Of a stretch of DNA of 64,000 nucleotides, positions 10,739-23,570 are shown in pieces; positions within the stretch are counted from its first letter, which is position 1, and each line of letters begins with the position of its first letter. A model generated the notes under the pieces. It did no database searches. It was not told where the DNA came from and was given only the letters and a program-made list of their open reading frames with translations. Location: NCBI GenBank assembly GCA_914767715.1, contig OU612067.1, forward strand, positions 13,213,001-13,277,000. Direction: 5' to 3'. Both the position numbers and the translations under genes were made by a program. This DNA is from Membranipora membranacea (taxonomy: Eukaryota; Bryozoa; Gymnolaemata; Cheilostomatida; Membraniporidae).

Positions 10739-13417
10739 AAAAATATACCAAGGGAGGGTATCACGCTTTTTTTTCGCTCAGATCAAAAAATAGATTTGCT
10801 ACCAACTCACCTCATAAGGAGGAGCAACTCCTGCTGATCTCAAATCTGCAAACCGTTTGGCTCTGCTGATTTTCATTCTCCGTCAGCGTTCGTTTTAATT
10901 AGGGTCACTTTTGCTAAAAAAAAACATGCCGAACGGCAGCATTGAAAAATTAAATCTCTGTTCGATTCTTATCAAACTCCGACCAGTTCAAGCTCTTATT
11001 GGCCTTACTCAAAATCCAGAATATCGGAATCCTCGGATTAACTGGTGGGTAATAACGCTGACTTGAAATTTCGAAAAATATACCAAGGGAGGGTATCACG
11101 CTTTTTTTTCGCTCAGATCAAAAAATATATTTGCTTCCAACTCACCTCATAAGGAGGAGCAACTCCTGCTGATCTCAAATCTGCAAACCGTTTGGCTCTG
11201 CTGCTTTTCATTCTGCGTCAGCGTTCGTTTTAATTAGGGTCACTTTTGCTAAAAAAAACCATGCCAAACGGCAGCATTGGAAAATTAAATCTCTGTTCGA
11301 TTCTTATCAAACTCCAACCAGTTCAAGCTCTTATTGGCCTTACTCAAAATCCAGAATATCGGAATCCTCGGATTAACTGGTGGGTAATAACGCTGACTTG
11401 AAATTTCGAAAAATATACCAAGGCAGGGTATCACGCTTTTTTTTCGCTCAGATCAAAAAATAGATTTGCTTCCAACTCACCTCATAAGGAGGAGCAACTC
11501 CTGCTGATCTCAAATCTGCAAACCGTTTGGCTCAGCTGCTTTTCATTCTCCGTCAGCGTTCGTTTTAATTAGGGTCACTTTTGCTAAAAAAAAACATGCC
11601 AAACGGCAGCATTGAAAAATTAAATCTCTGTTCGATTCTTATCAAACTCCGAGCAGTTCAAGCTCTTATTGGCCTTACTCAAAATCCAGAATATCGGAAT
11701 CCTCGGATTAACTGGTGGGTAATAACGCTGACTTGAAATTTCGAAAAATATACCAAGGGAGGGTATCACGCTTTTTTTTCGCTCAGATCAAAAAAAAGAT
11801 TTGCTTCCAACTCACCTCATGAGGAGGAGCAACTCCTGCTGATCTCAAATCTGCAAACCGTTTGGCTCTCCTGCTTTTCATTCTCCGTCAGCGTTCGTTT
11901 TAATTAGGGTCACTTTTGCTAAAAAAAAACATGCCGAACGGCAGCATTGAAAAATTAAATCTCTGTTCGATTCTTATCAAACTCCGACCAGTTCAAGCTC
12001 TTATTGGCCTTACTCAAAATCCAGAATATCGGAATCCTCGGATTAACTGGTGGGTAATAACGCCGACTTGAAATTTCAAAAAATATACCAAGGGAGGGTA
12101 TCACGCTTTTTTTTCGCTCGGATCAAAAAATAGATTTGCTTCCAACTCACCTCATAAGGAGGAGCAACTCCTGCTGATCTCAAATCTGCAAACCGTTTGG
12201 CTCTGTTGCTTTTCATTCTCCGTCAGCGTTCGTTTTAATTTGGTTCACTTTTGCTAAAAAAAAACATGCCAATCGGCAGCATTGAAAAATTAAATCTCTG
12301 TTCGATTCTTATCAAACTCCGACCAGTTCAAGCTCTTATTGGCCTTACTCAAAATCCAGAATATCGGAATCCTCGGATTAACTGGTGGGTAATAACGCTG
12401 ACTTGAAATTTCGAAAAATATACCAAGGGAGGGTATCACGCTTTTTTTTCGCTCAGATCAAAAAATAGATTTGCTTCCAACTCACCTCATAAGGAGGAGC
12501 AACTCCTGCTGATCTCAAATCTGCAAACCGTTTGGCTCTGCTGCTTTTTATTCTCCGTCAGCGTTCGTTTTAATTAGGGTCACTTTTGCTAAAAAAAAAC
12601 ATGCCAAACGGCAGCATTGAAAAATTAAATCTCTGTTCGATTTTTATCAAACTCCGACCAGTTCAAGCTCTTATTGGCCTTACTCAAAATCCAGAATATC
12701 GGAATCCTCGGATTTACTGGTGGGTAATAACGCTGACTTGAAATTTCGAAAAATATACCAAGGGAGGGTATCACGCTTTTTTTCGCTCAGATCAAAAAAT
12801 AGATTTGCTACCAACTCACCTCATAAGGAGGAGCAACTCCTGCTGATCTCAAATCTGCAAACCGTTTGGCTCTGCTGCTTTTCATTCTCCGTCAGCGTTC
12901 GTTTTAACTAGGGTCACTTTTGCTAAAAAAAAACATGCCGAACGGCAGCATTGAAAAATTAAATCTCTGTTCGATTCTTATCAAACTCCAACCAGTTCAA
13001 GCTCTTATTGGCCTTACTCAAAATCCAGAATATCGGAATCCTCGGATTAACTGGTGGGTAATAACGCTGACTTGAAATTTCGAAAAATATACCAAGGGAG
13101 GGTATCACGCTTTTTTTTCGCTCAGATCAAAAAATAGATTTGCTTCCAACTCACCTCATAAGGAGGAGCAACTCCTGCTGATCTCAAATCTGCAAACCGT
13201 TTGGCTCTGCTGCTTTTCATTCTCCGTCAGCGTTCGTTTTAATTAGGGTCACTTTTGCTAAAAAAAAACATGCCAAACGGCAGCATTGAAAAATTAAATC
13301 TCTGTTTGATTCTTATCAAACTCGGACCAGTTCAAGCTCTTATTGGCCTTACTCAAAATCCAGAATATCGGAATCCTCGGCTTAACTGGTGGATAATAAC
13401 GCTGACTTGAAATTTCG
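10739..13417. repeat. 8-monomer higher-order repeat, copy 3
   Basis: Third occurrence of the 2679-bp unit with the same eight ordered markers, including the one-base-short T7 monomer near 12775 and AACTAGGG near 12906. It is a single unit here, flanked on the left by the monomers that precede copy 1 and on the right by those that follow copy 2. Confidence 0.92.
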
Positions 13418-14403
13418 AAAAATATACCAAGGGAGGGTATCACGCTTTTTTTTCGCTTAGATCAAAAAATAGGTTTGCTTCCAACTCACCTCATAAGGAG
13501 GAGCAACTCCTGCTGATCTCAAATCTGCAAACCGTTTGGCTCTGCTGCTTTTCATTCTCCGTCAGCGTTCGTTTTAATTAGGGTCACTTTTGCTAAAAAC
13601 AAACATGCCAAACGGCAGCATTGAAAAATTAAATCTCTGTTCGATTCTAATCAAACTCCGACCAGTTCAAGCTCTTATTGGCCATACTCAAAATCCAGAA
13701 TATCGGAATCCTTGGATTAACTGGTGGGTAATGACGCTGACTTGAAATTTCGAAAAATATACCAAGGGAGGGTATCACGCTTTTTTTTCGCTCAGATCAA
13801 AAAATAGATTTGCTTCCAACTCACCTCATAAGGAGGGGCAACTCCTGCTGATCTCAAATCTGCAAACCGTTTGGCTCTGCTGCTTTTCATTCTCCGTCAG
13901 CGTTCGTTTTAATTAGGGTCACTTTTGCTAAAAAAAAACATGCCGAACGGCAGCATTGAAAAATTAAATCTCTGTTCGATTCTTATCAAACTCCGACCAG
14001 TTCAAGCTCTTATTGGCCTTACTCAAAATCCAGAATATCGGAATCCTCGGGTTAACTGGTGGGTAATAACGCTGACTTGAAATTTCGAAAAATATACCAA
14101 GGGAGGGTATCACGCTTTTTTTTCGCTCAGATCAAAAAATAAATTTGCTTCCAACTCACCTCATAAGGAGGAACATCTCCTGCTGATCTCAAATCTGCAA
14201 ACCGTTTGGCTCTGCTGCTTTTCATTCTCCGTCAGCGTTCGTTTTAATTAGGGTCACTTTTGCTAAAAAAAAACATGCCAAACGGCAGCATTGAAAAATC
14301 AAATCTCTGTTCGATTCTTATCAAACTCCGACCAGTTCAAGCTCTTATTGGCCTTACTCAAAATCCAGAATATCGGAATCCTCGGATTTACTGGTGGGTA
14401 ATA

Positions 14404-14684
14404 GGCAAATTCGCGACCTTGGTATATATATTAAATAATCAATAAATAATCAATGGAAATCCCGTTTCCATTAGAAAATCCAACTGAATCCAACTTGAAT
14501 TCAAGTTGTCTCCATATCACCAATGAAGAGATAATTCTAAGTTTCATGTCATGAAACTTAGAATTATCTCCTCATTGGTAATAGGGAGACAACTTGAATT
14601 CAAGTTGGATTTCCCAATGAAAATGGGATTTCCATTGATTATTTATTGATTATTTAATATATATACCAAGGTCGCGAATTTACC
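14404..14684. mobile_element. Foldback MITE-like element, copy 2
   Basis: Copy at offset 7318 from copy 1, with identical ends, the same left-arm 10-bp duplication, and TAATA on both sides (14399-14403 and 14685-14689). Both flanks match those of copy 1, including ACATCTCC and AAATCAAATC on the left and CTGTTGC with AATTTGGGTC on the right. It arose by segmental duplication and not by a new insertion. Confidence 0.88.
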
Positions 14685-15008
14685 TAATAACGCTGACTTG
14701 AAATTTCGAAAAATATACCAAGGGAGGGTATCACGCTTTTTTTCGCTCAGATCAAAAAATAGATTTGCTTCCAACTCACCTCATAAGGAGGAGCAACTCC
14801 TGCTGATCTCAAATCTGCAAACCGTTTGGCTCTGTTGCTTTTCATTCTCCGTCAGCGTTCGTTTTAATTTGGGTCACTTTTGCTAAAAAAAAACATGCCA
14901 AACGGCAGCATTGAAAAATTAAATCTCTGTTCGATTCTTATCAAACTCCGACCAGTTCAAGCTCTTATTGGCCTTACTCAAAATCCAGAATATCGGAATC
15001 CTCGGATT

Positions 15009-16045
15009 AACTGGTGGGTAATAACGCTGACTTGAAATTTCGATATATATACCAAGGGAGGGTATCACGCTTTTTTTTCGCTCAGATCAAAAAAAAATTT
15101 GCTTCCAACTCACCTCATAAGGAGGAGCAACTCCTGCTGATCTCAAATCTGCAAACCGTTTGGCTCTGCTGCTTTTTATTCTCCGTCAGCGTTCGTTTTA
15201 ATTAGGGTCACTTTTGCTAAAAAAAAACATGCCAAACGGCAGCATTGAAAAATTAAATCTCTGTTCGATTTTTATCAAACTCCGACCAGTTCAAGCTCTA
15301 ATTGGCCTTACTCAAAATCCAGAATATCGGAATCCTCGGATTTACTGGTGGGTAATAACGCTGACTTGAAATTTCGAAAAATATACCAAGGGAGGGTATC
15401 ACGCTTTTTTTTCGCTCAGATCAAAAAATAGATTTGCTACCAACTCACCTCATAAGGAGGAGCAACTCCTGCTGATCTCAAATCTGCAAACCGTTTGGCT
15501 CTGCTGCTTTTCATTCTCCGTCAGCGTTCGTTTTAACTAGGGTCACTTTTGCTAAAAAAAAAACATGCCGAACGGCAGCATTGAAAAATTAAATCTCTGT
15601 TCGATTCTTATCAAACTCCAACCAGTTCAAGCTCTTATTGGCCTTACTCAAAATCCAGAATATCGGAATCCTCGGATTAACTGGTGGGTAATAACGCTGA
15701 CTTGAAATTTCGAAAAATATACCAAGGGAGGGTATCACGCTTTTTTTTCGCTCAGATCAAAAAATAGATTTGCTTCCAACTCACCTCATAAGGAGGAGCA
15801 ACTCCTGCTGATCTCAAATCTGCAAACCGTTTGGCTCTGCTGCTTTTCATTCTCCGTCAGCGTTCGTTTTAATTAGGGTCACTTTTGCTAAAAAAAAACA
15901 TGCCAAACGGCAGCATTGAAAAATTAAATCTCTGTTCGATTCTTATCAAACTCGGACCAGTTCAAGCTCTTATTGGCCTTACTCAAAATCCAGAATATCG
16001 GAATCTTCGGCTTAACTGGTGGATAATAACGCTGACTTGAAATTT
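15009..16045. repeat. TATATATA-marked block, first copy
   Basis: About three monomers opened by one carrying CGATATATATACC in place of CGAAAAATATACC and a shortened ATCAAAAAAAAATTTGC. Further markers are TTTTTATTC, CTCTAATTGG, CTACCAAC with AACTAGGG, and CTCGGACC followed by CTTCGGCTTAAC. The A run near 15552 is ten long. The block recurs at 17975-19011 (offset 2966, i.e. eight monomers plus one hairpin) and from 23571 (a further 5596). Confidence 0.82.
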
Positions 16046-17874
16046 CGAAAAAAATACCAAGGGAGGGTATCACGCTTTTTTTTCGCTCAGATCAAAAAAT
16101 AGGTTTGCTTCCAACTCACCTCATAAGGAGGAGCAACTCCTGCTGATCTCAAATCTGCAAACCGTTTGGCTCTGCTGCTTTTCATTCTCCGTCAGCGTTC
16201 GTTTTAATTAGGGTCACTTTTGCTAAAAACAAACATGCCAAACGGCAGCATTGAAAAATTAAATCTCTGTTCGATTCTTATCAAACTCCGACCAGTTCAA
16301 GCTCTTATTGGCCATACTCAAAATCCAGAATATCGGAATCCTCGGATTAACTGGTGGGTAATAACGCTGACTTGAAATTTCGAAAAATATACCAAGGGAG
16401 GGTATCACGCTTTTTTTTCGCTCAGATCAAAAAATAGATTTGCTTCCAACTCACCTCATAAGGAGGGGCAACTCCTGCTGATCTCAAATCTGCAAACCGT
16501 TTGGCTCTGCTGCTTTTCATTCTCCGTCAGCGTTCGTTTTAATTAGGGTCACTTTTGCTAAAAAAAAACATGCCGAACGGCAGCATTGAAAAATTAAATC
16601 TCTGTTCGATTCTTATCAAACTCCGACCAGTTCAAGCTCTTATTGGCCTTACTCAAAATCCAGAATATCGGAATCCTCGGGTTAACTGGTGGGTAATAAC
16701 GCTGACTTGAAATTTCGAAAAATATACCAAGGGAGGGTATCACGCTTTTTTGTCGCTCAGATCAAAAAATAAATTTGCTTCCAACTCACCTCATAAGGAG
16801 GAACAACTCCTGCTGATCTCAAATCTGCAAACCGTTTGGCTCTGCTGCTTTTCATTCTCCGTCAGCGTTCGTTTTAATTAGGGTCACTTTTGCTAAAAAA
16901 AAACATGCCAAACGGCAGCATTGAAAAATTAAATCTCTGTTCGATTCTTATCAAACTCCGACCAGTTCAAGCTCTTATTGGCCTTACTCAAAATCCAGAA
17001 TATCGGAATCCTCGGATTTACTGGTGGGTAATAGGCAAATTCGCGACCTTGGTATATATATTAAATAATCAATAAATAATCAATGGAAATCCCGTTTCCA
17101 TTAGAAAATCCAACTGAATCCAACTTGAATTCAAGTTGTCTCCATATCACCAATGAAGAGATAATTCTAAGTTTCATGTCATGAAACTTAGAATTATCTC
17201 CTCATTGGTAATAGGGAGACAACTTGAATTCAAGTTGGATTTCCCAATGAAAATGGGATTTCCATTGATTATTTATTGATTATTTAATATATATACCAAG
17301 GTCGCGAATTTACCTAATAACGCTGACTTGAAATTTCGAAAAATATACCAAGGGAGGGTATCACGCTTTTTTTTCGCTCAGATCAAAAAATAGATTTGCT
17401 TCCAACTCACCTCATAAGGAGGAGCAACTCCTGCTGATCTTAAATCTGCAAACCGTTTGGCTCTGCTGCTTTTCATTCTCCGTCAGCGTTCGTTTTAATT
17501 AGGGTCACTTTTGCTAAAAAAAAACATGCCAAACGGCAGCATTGAAAAATTAAATCTCTGTTCGATTCTTTTCAAACTCCGACCAGTTCAAGCTCTTATT
17601 GGCCTTAATCAAAATCCAGAATATCGGAATCCTCGGATCAACTGGTGGGTAATAACGCTGACTTGAAATTTCGAAAAATATACCAAGGGAGGGTATCACG
17701 CTTTTTTTTCGCCCAGATCAAAAAATAGATTTGCTTCCAACTCACCTCATAAGGAGGAGCAACTCCTGCTGATCTCAAATCTGCAAACCGTTTGGCTCTG
17801 CTGCTTTTCATTCTCCGTCAGCGTTCGTTTTAATTAGGGTCACTTTTGCTAAAAAAAAACATGCCAAACGTCAG
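15914..17874. repeat. 1961-bp five-monomer-plus-hairpin unit, copy a
   Basis: Segment matching the two later 1961-bp units at offset 3635. Ordered markers: CTCGGACC, CGAAAAAAATACC, ATAGGTTTGC, AAAACAAACATG, GGCCATACTC, GAGGGGCAAC, CGGGTTAAC, TTTTTTGTCGC, hairpin 3, GATCTTAAATC, TTCTTTTCAAAC, CTTAATCAAAA, GGATCAAC, CGCCCAGATC and AAACGTCAGC. It differs from copies b and c, which share TTTTATTTAGG and CGCCCAGATA, so b and c are the closer pair. Edges are approximate. Confidence 0.8.
17034..17314. mobile_element. Foldback MITE-like element, copy 3
   Basis: 281-bp copy with the same ends, centre and left-arm 10-bp duplication, bounded by TAATA at 17029-17033 and 17315-17319. Its flanks define the second flank type: GGAACAACTCC on the left and GATCTTAAATC on the right, shared with copies 4, 5 and 6. 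Confidence 0.88.
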
Positions 17875-17974
17875 CATTGAAAAATTAAATCTCTGTTCGA
17901 TTCTTATCAAACTCCGACCAGTTCAAGCTCTTATTGGCCTTACTCAAAATCCAGAATATCGGAATCCTCGGATT

Positions 17975-19548
17975 AACTGGTGGGTAATAACGCTGACTTG
18001 AAATTTCGATATATATACCAAGGGAGGGTATCACGCTTTTTTTTCGCTCAGATCAAAAAAAAATTTGCTTCCAACTCACCTCATAAGGAGGAGCAACTCC
18101 TGCTGATCTCAAATCTGCAAACCGTTTGGCTCTGCTGCTTTTTATTCTCCGTCAGCGTTCGTTTTAATTAGGGTCACTTTTGCTAAAAAAAAACATGCCA
18201 AACGGCAGCATTGAAAAATTAAATCTCTGTTCGATTTTTATCAAACTCCGACCAGTTCAAGCTCTAATTGGCCTTACTCAAAATCCAGAATATCGGAATC
18301 CTCGGATTTACTGGTGGGTAATAACGCTGACTTGAAATTTCGAAAAATATACCAAGGGAGGGTATCACGCTTTTTTTTCGCTCAGATCAAAAAATAGATT
18401 TGCTACCAACTCACCTCATAAGGAGGAGCAACTCCTGCTGATCTCAAATCTGCAAACCGTTTGGCTCTGCTGCTTTTCATTCTCCGTCAGCGTTCGTTTT
18501 AACTAGGGTCACTTTTGCTAAAAAAAAACATGCCGAACGGCAGCATTGAAAAATTAAATCTCTGTTCGATTCTTATCAAACTCCAACCAGTTCAAGCTCT
18601 TATTGGCCTTACTCAAAATCCAGAATATCGGAATCCTCGGATTAACTGGTGGGTAATAACGCTGACTTGAAATTTCGAAAAATATACCAAGGGAGGGTAT
18701 CACGCTTTTTTTTCGCTCAGATCAAAAAATAGATTTGCTTCCAACTCACCTCATAAGGAGGAGCAACTCCTGCTGATCTCAAATCTGCAAACCGTTTGGC
18801 TCTGCTGCTTTTCATTCTCCGTCAGCGTTCGTTTTAATTAGGGTCACTTTTGCTAAAAAAAAACATGCCAAACGGCAGCATTGAAAAATTAAATCTCTGT
18901 TCGATTCTTATCAAACTCGGACCAGTTCAAGCTCTTATTGGCCTTACTCAAAATCCAGAATATCGGAATCTTCGGCTTAACTGGTGGATAATAACGCTGA
19001 CTTGAAATTTCGAAAAATATACCAAGGGAGGGTATCACGCTTTTTTTTCGCTCAGATCAAAAAATAGATTTTCTTCCAACTCACCTCATAAGGAGGGGCA
19101 ACTCCTGCTGATCTCAAATCTGCAAACCGTTTGGCTCTGCTGCTTTTCATTCTCCGTCAGCGTTCGTTTTAATTAGGGTCACTTTTGCTAAAAAAAAACA
19201 TGCCGAACGGCAGCATTGAAAAATTAAATCTCTGTTCGATTCTTATCAAACTCCGACCAGTTCAAGCTCTTATTGGCCTTACTCAAAATCCAGAATATCG
19301 GAATCCTCGGGTTAACTGGTGGGTAATAACGCTGACTTGAAATTTCGAAAAATATACCAAGGGAGGGTATCACGCTTTTTTTTCGCTCAGATCAAAAAAT
19401 AGATTTGCTTCCAACTCACCTCATAAGGAGGAACAACTCCTGCTGATCTCAAATCTGCAAACCGTTTGGCTCTGCTGCTTTTCATTCTCCGTCAGCGTTC
19501 GTTTTAATTAGGGTCACTTTTGCTAAAAAAAAACATGCCAAACGGCAG
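17975..19548. repeat. TATATATA-marked block, second copy
   Basis: Repeats the block at 15009 and extends it with GATTTTCTTCC (near 19068), GAGGGGCAAC, CGGGTTAAC and GGAACAACTCC. This longer form matches 23571 to about 25140 at offset 5596. The two differ where this copy has ATAGATTTGC near 19400 and the later one has ATAAATTTGC near 24995. After this block the sequence passes into a 1961-bp unit and not directly into a hairpin. Confidence 0.8.
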
Positions 19549-21509
19549 CATTGAAAAATTAAATCTCTGTTCGATTCTTATCAAACTCGGACCAGTTCAA
19601 GCTCTTATTGGCCTTACTCAAAATCCAGAATATCGGAATCTTCGGCTTAACTGGTGGATAATAACGCTGACTTGAAATTTCGAAAAAAATACCAAGGGAG
19701 GGTATCACGCTTTTTTTTCGCTCAGATCAAAAAATAGGTTTGCTTCCAACTCACCTCATAAGGAGGAGCAACTCCTGCTGATCTCAAATCTGCAAACCGT
19801 TTGGCTCTGCTGCTTTTCATTCTCCGTCAGCGTTCGTTTTAATTAGGGTCACTTTTGCTAAAAACAAACATGCCAAACGGCAGCATTGAAAAATTAAATC
19901 TCTGTTCGATTCTTATCAAACTCCGACCAGTTCAAGCTCTTATTGGCCATACTCAAAATCCAGAATATCGGAATCCTCGGATTAACTGGTGGGTAATAAC
20001 GCTGACTTGAAATTTCGAAAAATATACCAAGGGAGGGTATCACGCTTTTTTTTCGCTCAGATCAAAAAATAGATTTGCTTCCAACTCACCTCATAAGGAG
20101 GGGCAACTCCTGCTGATCTCAAATCTGCAAACCGTTTGGCTCTGCTGCTTTTCATTCTCCGTCAGCGTTCGTTTTAATTAGGGTCACTTTTGCTAAAAAA
20201 AAACATGCCGAACGGCAGCATTGAAAAATTAAATCTCTGTTCGATTCTTATCAAACTCCGACCAGTTCAAGCTCTTATTGGCCTTACTCAAAATCCAGAA
20301 TATCGGAATCCTCGGGTTAACTGGTGGGTAATAACGCTGACTTGAAATTTCGAAAAATATACCAAGGGAGGGTATCACGCTTTTTTGTCGCTCAGATCAA
20401 AAAATAAATTTGCTTCCAACTCACCTCATAAGGAGGAACAACTCCTGCTGATCTCAAATCTGCAAACCGTTTGGCTCTGCTGCTTTTCATTCTCCGTCAG
20501 CGTTCGTTTTATTTAGGGTCACTTTTGCTAAAAAAAAACATGCCAAACGGCAGCATTGAAAAATTAAATCTCTGTTCGATTCTTATCAAACTCCGACCAG
20601 TTCAAGCTCTTATTGGCCTTACTCAAAATCCAGAATATCGGAATCCTCGGATTTACTGGTGGGTAATAGGCAAATTCGCGACCTTGGTATATATATTAAA
20701 TAATCAATAAATAATCAATGGAAATCCCGTTTCCATTAGAAAATCCAACTGAATCCAACTTGAATTCAAGTTGTCTCCATATCACCAATGAAGAGATAAT
20801 TCTAAGTTTCATGTCATGAAACTTAGAATTATCTCCTCATTGGTAATAGGGAGACAACTTGAATTCAAGTTGGATTTCCCAATGAAAATGGGATTTCCAT
20901 TGATTATTTATTGATTATTTAATATATATACCAAGGTCGCGAATTTACCTAATAACGCTGACTTGAAATTTCGAAAAATATACCAAGGGAGGGTATCACG
21001 CTTTTTTTTCGCTCAGATCAAAAAATAGATTTGCTTCCAACTCACCTCATAAGGAGGAGCAACTCCTGCTGATCTTAAATCTGCAAACCGTTTGGCTCTG
21101 CTGCTTTTCATTCTCCGTCAGCGTTCGTTTTAATTAGGGTCACTTTTGCTAAAAAAAAACATGCCAAACGGCAGCATTGAAAAATTAAATCTCTGTTCGA
21201 TTCTTTTCAAACTCCGACCAGTTCAAGCTCTTATTGGCCTTAATCAAAATCCAGAATATCGGAATCCTCGGATCAACTGGTGGGTAATAACGCTGACTTG
21301 AAATTTCGAAAAATATACCAAGGGAGGGTATCACGCTTTTTTTTCGCCCAGATAAAAAAATAGATTTGCTTCCAACTCACCTCATAAGGAGGAGCAACTC
21401 CTGCTGATCTCAAATCTGCAAACCGTTTGGCTCTGCTGCTTTTCATTCTCCGTCAGCGTTCGTTTTAATTAGGGTCACTTTTGCTAAAAAAAAACATGCC
21501 AAACGTCAG
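19549..21509. repeat. 1961-bp five-monomer-plus-hairpin unit, copy b
   Basis: First of two directly tandem units. Five monomers (1675 bp) plus one insertion (286 bp) gives exactly 1961 bp, the observed offset. It contains hairpin 4. Private markers shared with copy c are TTTTATTTAGG (near 20506) and CGCCCAGATA (near 21346). The junction with copy c lies between AAACGTCAGC (near 21505) and CTCGGACC (21547), with no informative base between them. Confidence 0.88.
20669..20949. mobile_element. Foldback MITE-like element, copy 4
   Basis: Same 281-bp element between TAATA at 20664-20668 and 20950-20954, inside 1961-bp unit b. Ends, centre and left-arm duplication are the same as in copies 1-3. 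Confidence 0.88.
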
Positions 21510-23470
21510 CATTGAAAAATTAAATCTCTGTTCGATTCTTATCAAACTCGGACCAGTTCAAGCTCTTATTGGCCTTACTCAAAATCCAGAATATCGGAAT
21601 CTTCGGCTTAACTGGTGGATAATAACGCTGACTTGAAATTTCGAAAAAAATACCAAGGGAGGGTATCACGCTTTTTTTTCGCTCAGATCAAAAAATAGGT
21701 TTGCTTCCAACTCACCTCATAAGGAGGAGCAACTCCTGCTGATCTCAAATCTGCAAACCGTTTGGCTCTGCTGCTTTTCATTCTCCGTCAGCGTTCGTTT
21801 TAATTAGGGTCACTTTTGCTAAAAACAAACATGCCAAACGGCAGCATTGAAAAATTAAATCTCTGTTCGATTCTTATCAAACTCCGACCAGTTCAAGCTC
21901 TTATTGGCCATACTCAAAATCCAGAATATCGGAATCCTCGGATTAACTGGTGGGTAATAACGCTGACTTGAAATTTCGAAAAATATACCAAGGGAGGGTA
22001 TCACGCTTTTTTTTCGCTCAGATCAAAAAATAGATTTGCTTCCAACTCACCTCATAAGGAGGGGCAACTCCTGCTGATCTCAAATCTGCAAACCGTTTGG
22101 CTCTGCTGCTTTTCATTCTCCGTCAGCGTTCGTTTTAATTAGGGTCACTTTTGCTAAAAAAAAACATGCCGAACGGCAGCATTGAAAAATTAAATCTCTG
22201 TTCGATTCTTATCAAACTCCGACCAGTTCAAGCTCTTATTGGCCTTACTCAAAATCCAGAATATCGGAATCCTCGGGTTAACTGGTGGGTAATAACGCTG
22301 ACTTGAAATTTCGAAAAATATACCAAGGGAGGGTATCACGCTTTTTTGTCGCTCAGATCAAAAAATAAATTTGCTTCCAACTCACCTCATAAGGAGGAAC
22401 AACTCCTGCTGATCTCAAATCTGCAAACCGTTTGGCTCTGCTGCTTTTCATTCTCCGTCAGCGTTCGTTTTATTTAGGGTCACTTTTGCTAAAAAAAAAC
22501 ATGCCAAACGGCAGCATTGAAAAATTAAATCTCTGTTCGATTCTTATCAAACTCCGACCAGTTCAAGCTCTTATTGGCCTTACTCAAAATCCAGAATATC
22601 GGAATCCTCGGATTTACTGGTGGGTAATAGGCAAATTCGCGACCTTGGTATATATATTAAATAATCAATAAATAATCAATGGAAATCCCGTTTCCATTAG
22701 AAAATCCAACTGAATCCAACTTGAATTCAAGTTGTCTCCATATCACCAATGAAGAGATAATTCTAAGTTTCATGTCATGAAACTTAGAATTATCTCCTCA
22801 TTGGTAATAGGGAGACAACTTGAATTCAAGTTGGATTTCCCAATGAAAATGGGATTTCCATTGATTATTTATTGATTATTTAATATATATACCAAGGTCG
22901 CGAATTTACCTAATAACGCTGACTTGAAATTTCGAAAAATATACCAAGGGAGGGTATCACGCTTTTTTTTCGCTCAGATCAAAAAATAGATTTGCTTCCA
23001 ACTCACCTCATAAGGAGGAGCAACTCCTGCTGATCTTAAATCTGCAAACCGTTTGGCTCTGCTGCTTTTCATTCTCCGTCAGCGTTCGTTTTAATTAGGG
23101 TCACTTTTGCTAAAAAAAAACATGCCAAACGGCAGCATTGAAAAATTAAATCTCTGTTCGATTCTTTTCAAACTCCGACCAGTTCAAGCTCTTATTGGCC
23201 TTAATCAAAATCCAGAATATCGGAATCCTCGGATCAACTGGTGGGTAATAACGCTGACTTGAAATTTCGAAAAATATACCAAGGGAGGGTATCACGCTTT
23301 TTTTTCGCCCAGATAAAAAAATAGATTTGCTTCCAACTCACCTCATAAGGAGGAGCAACTCCTGCTGATCTCAAATCTGCAAACCGTTTGGCTCTGCTGC
23401 TTTTCATTCTCCGTCAGCGTTCGTTTTAATTAGGGTCACTTTTGCTAAAAAAAAACATGCCAAACGTCAG
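21510..23470. repeat. 1961-bp five-monomer-plus-hairpin unit, copy c
   Basis: Tandem copy of unit b at offset 1961, containing hairpin 5 and the same private markers. I saw no difference from unit b by eye. On the right it passes into AAACGTCAGC, CTCCGACC and the third TATATATA-marked block. Confidence 0.88.
22630..22910. mobile_element. Foldback MITE-like element, copy 5
   Basis: Same 281-bp element between TAATA at 22625-22629 and 22911-22915, inside 1961-bp unit c. It is 1961 bp from copy 4, with matching flanks on both sides. Confidence 0.88.
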
Positions 23471-23570
23471 CATTGAAAAATTAAATCTCTGTTCGATTCT
23501 TATCAAACTCCGACCAGTTCAAGCTCTTATTGGCCTTACTCAAAATCCAGAATATCGGAATCCTCGGATT

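Larger units (their letters stand above)
9998..15008. repeat. Long duplicated segment lacking one 8-mer unit
   Basis: Bases 9998-13417 match 1-3420 at a constant offset of 9997. Bases 13418-15008 match 6100-7690 at a constant offset of 7318. The difference between offsets is 2679, exactly one 8-mer unit, so this copy has one unit where the first has two. The matching part includes the bridging monomers and hairpin 2. By eye the match is almost complete; one difference is TCTCAATTC near 6535 versus TCTCAAATC near 13853. Homology ends at 15008/7690, where GGATTTAC and GGATTAAC diverge. Confidence 0.9.
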
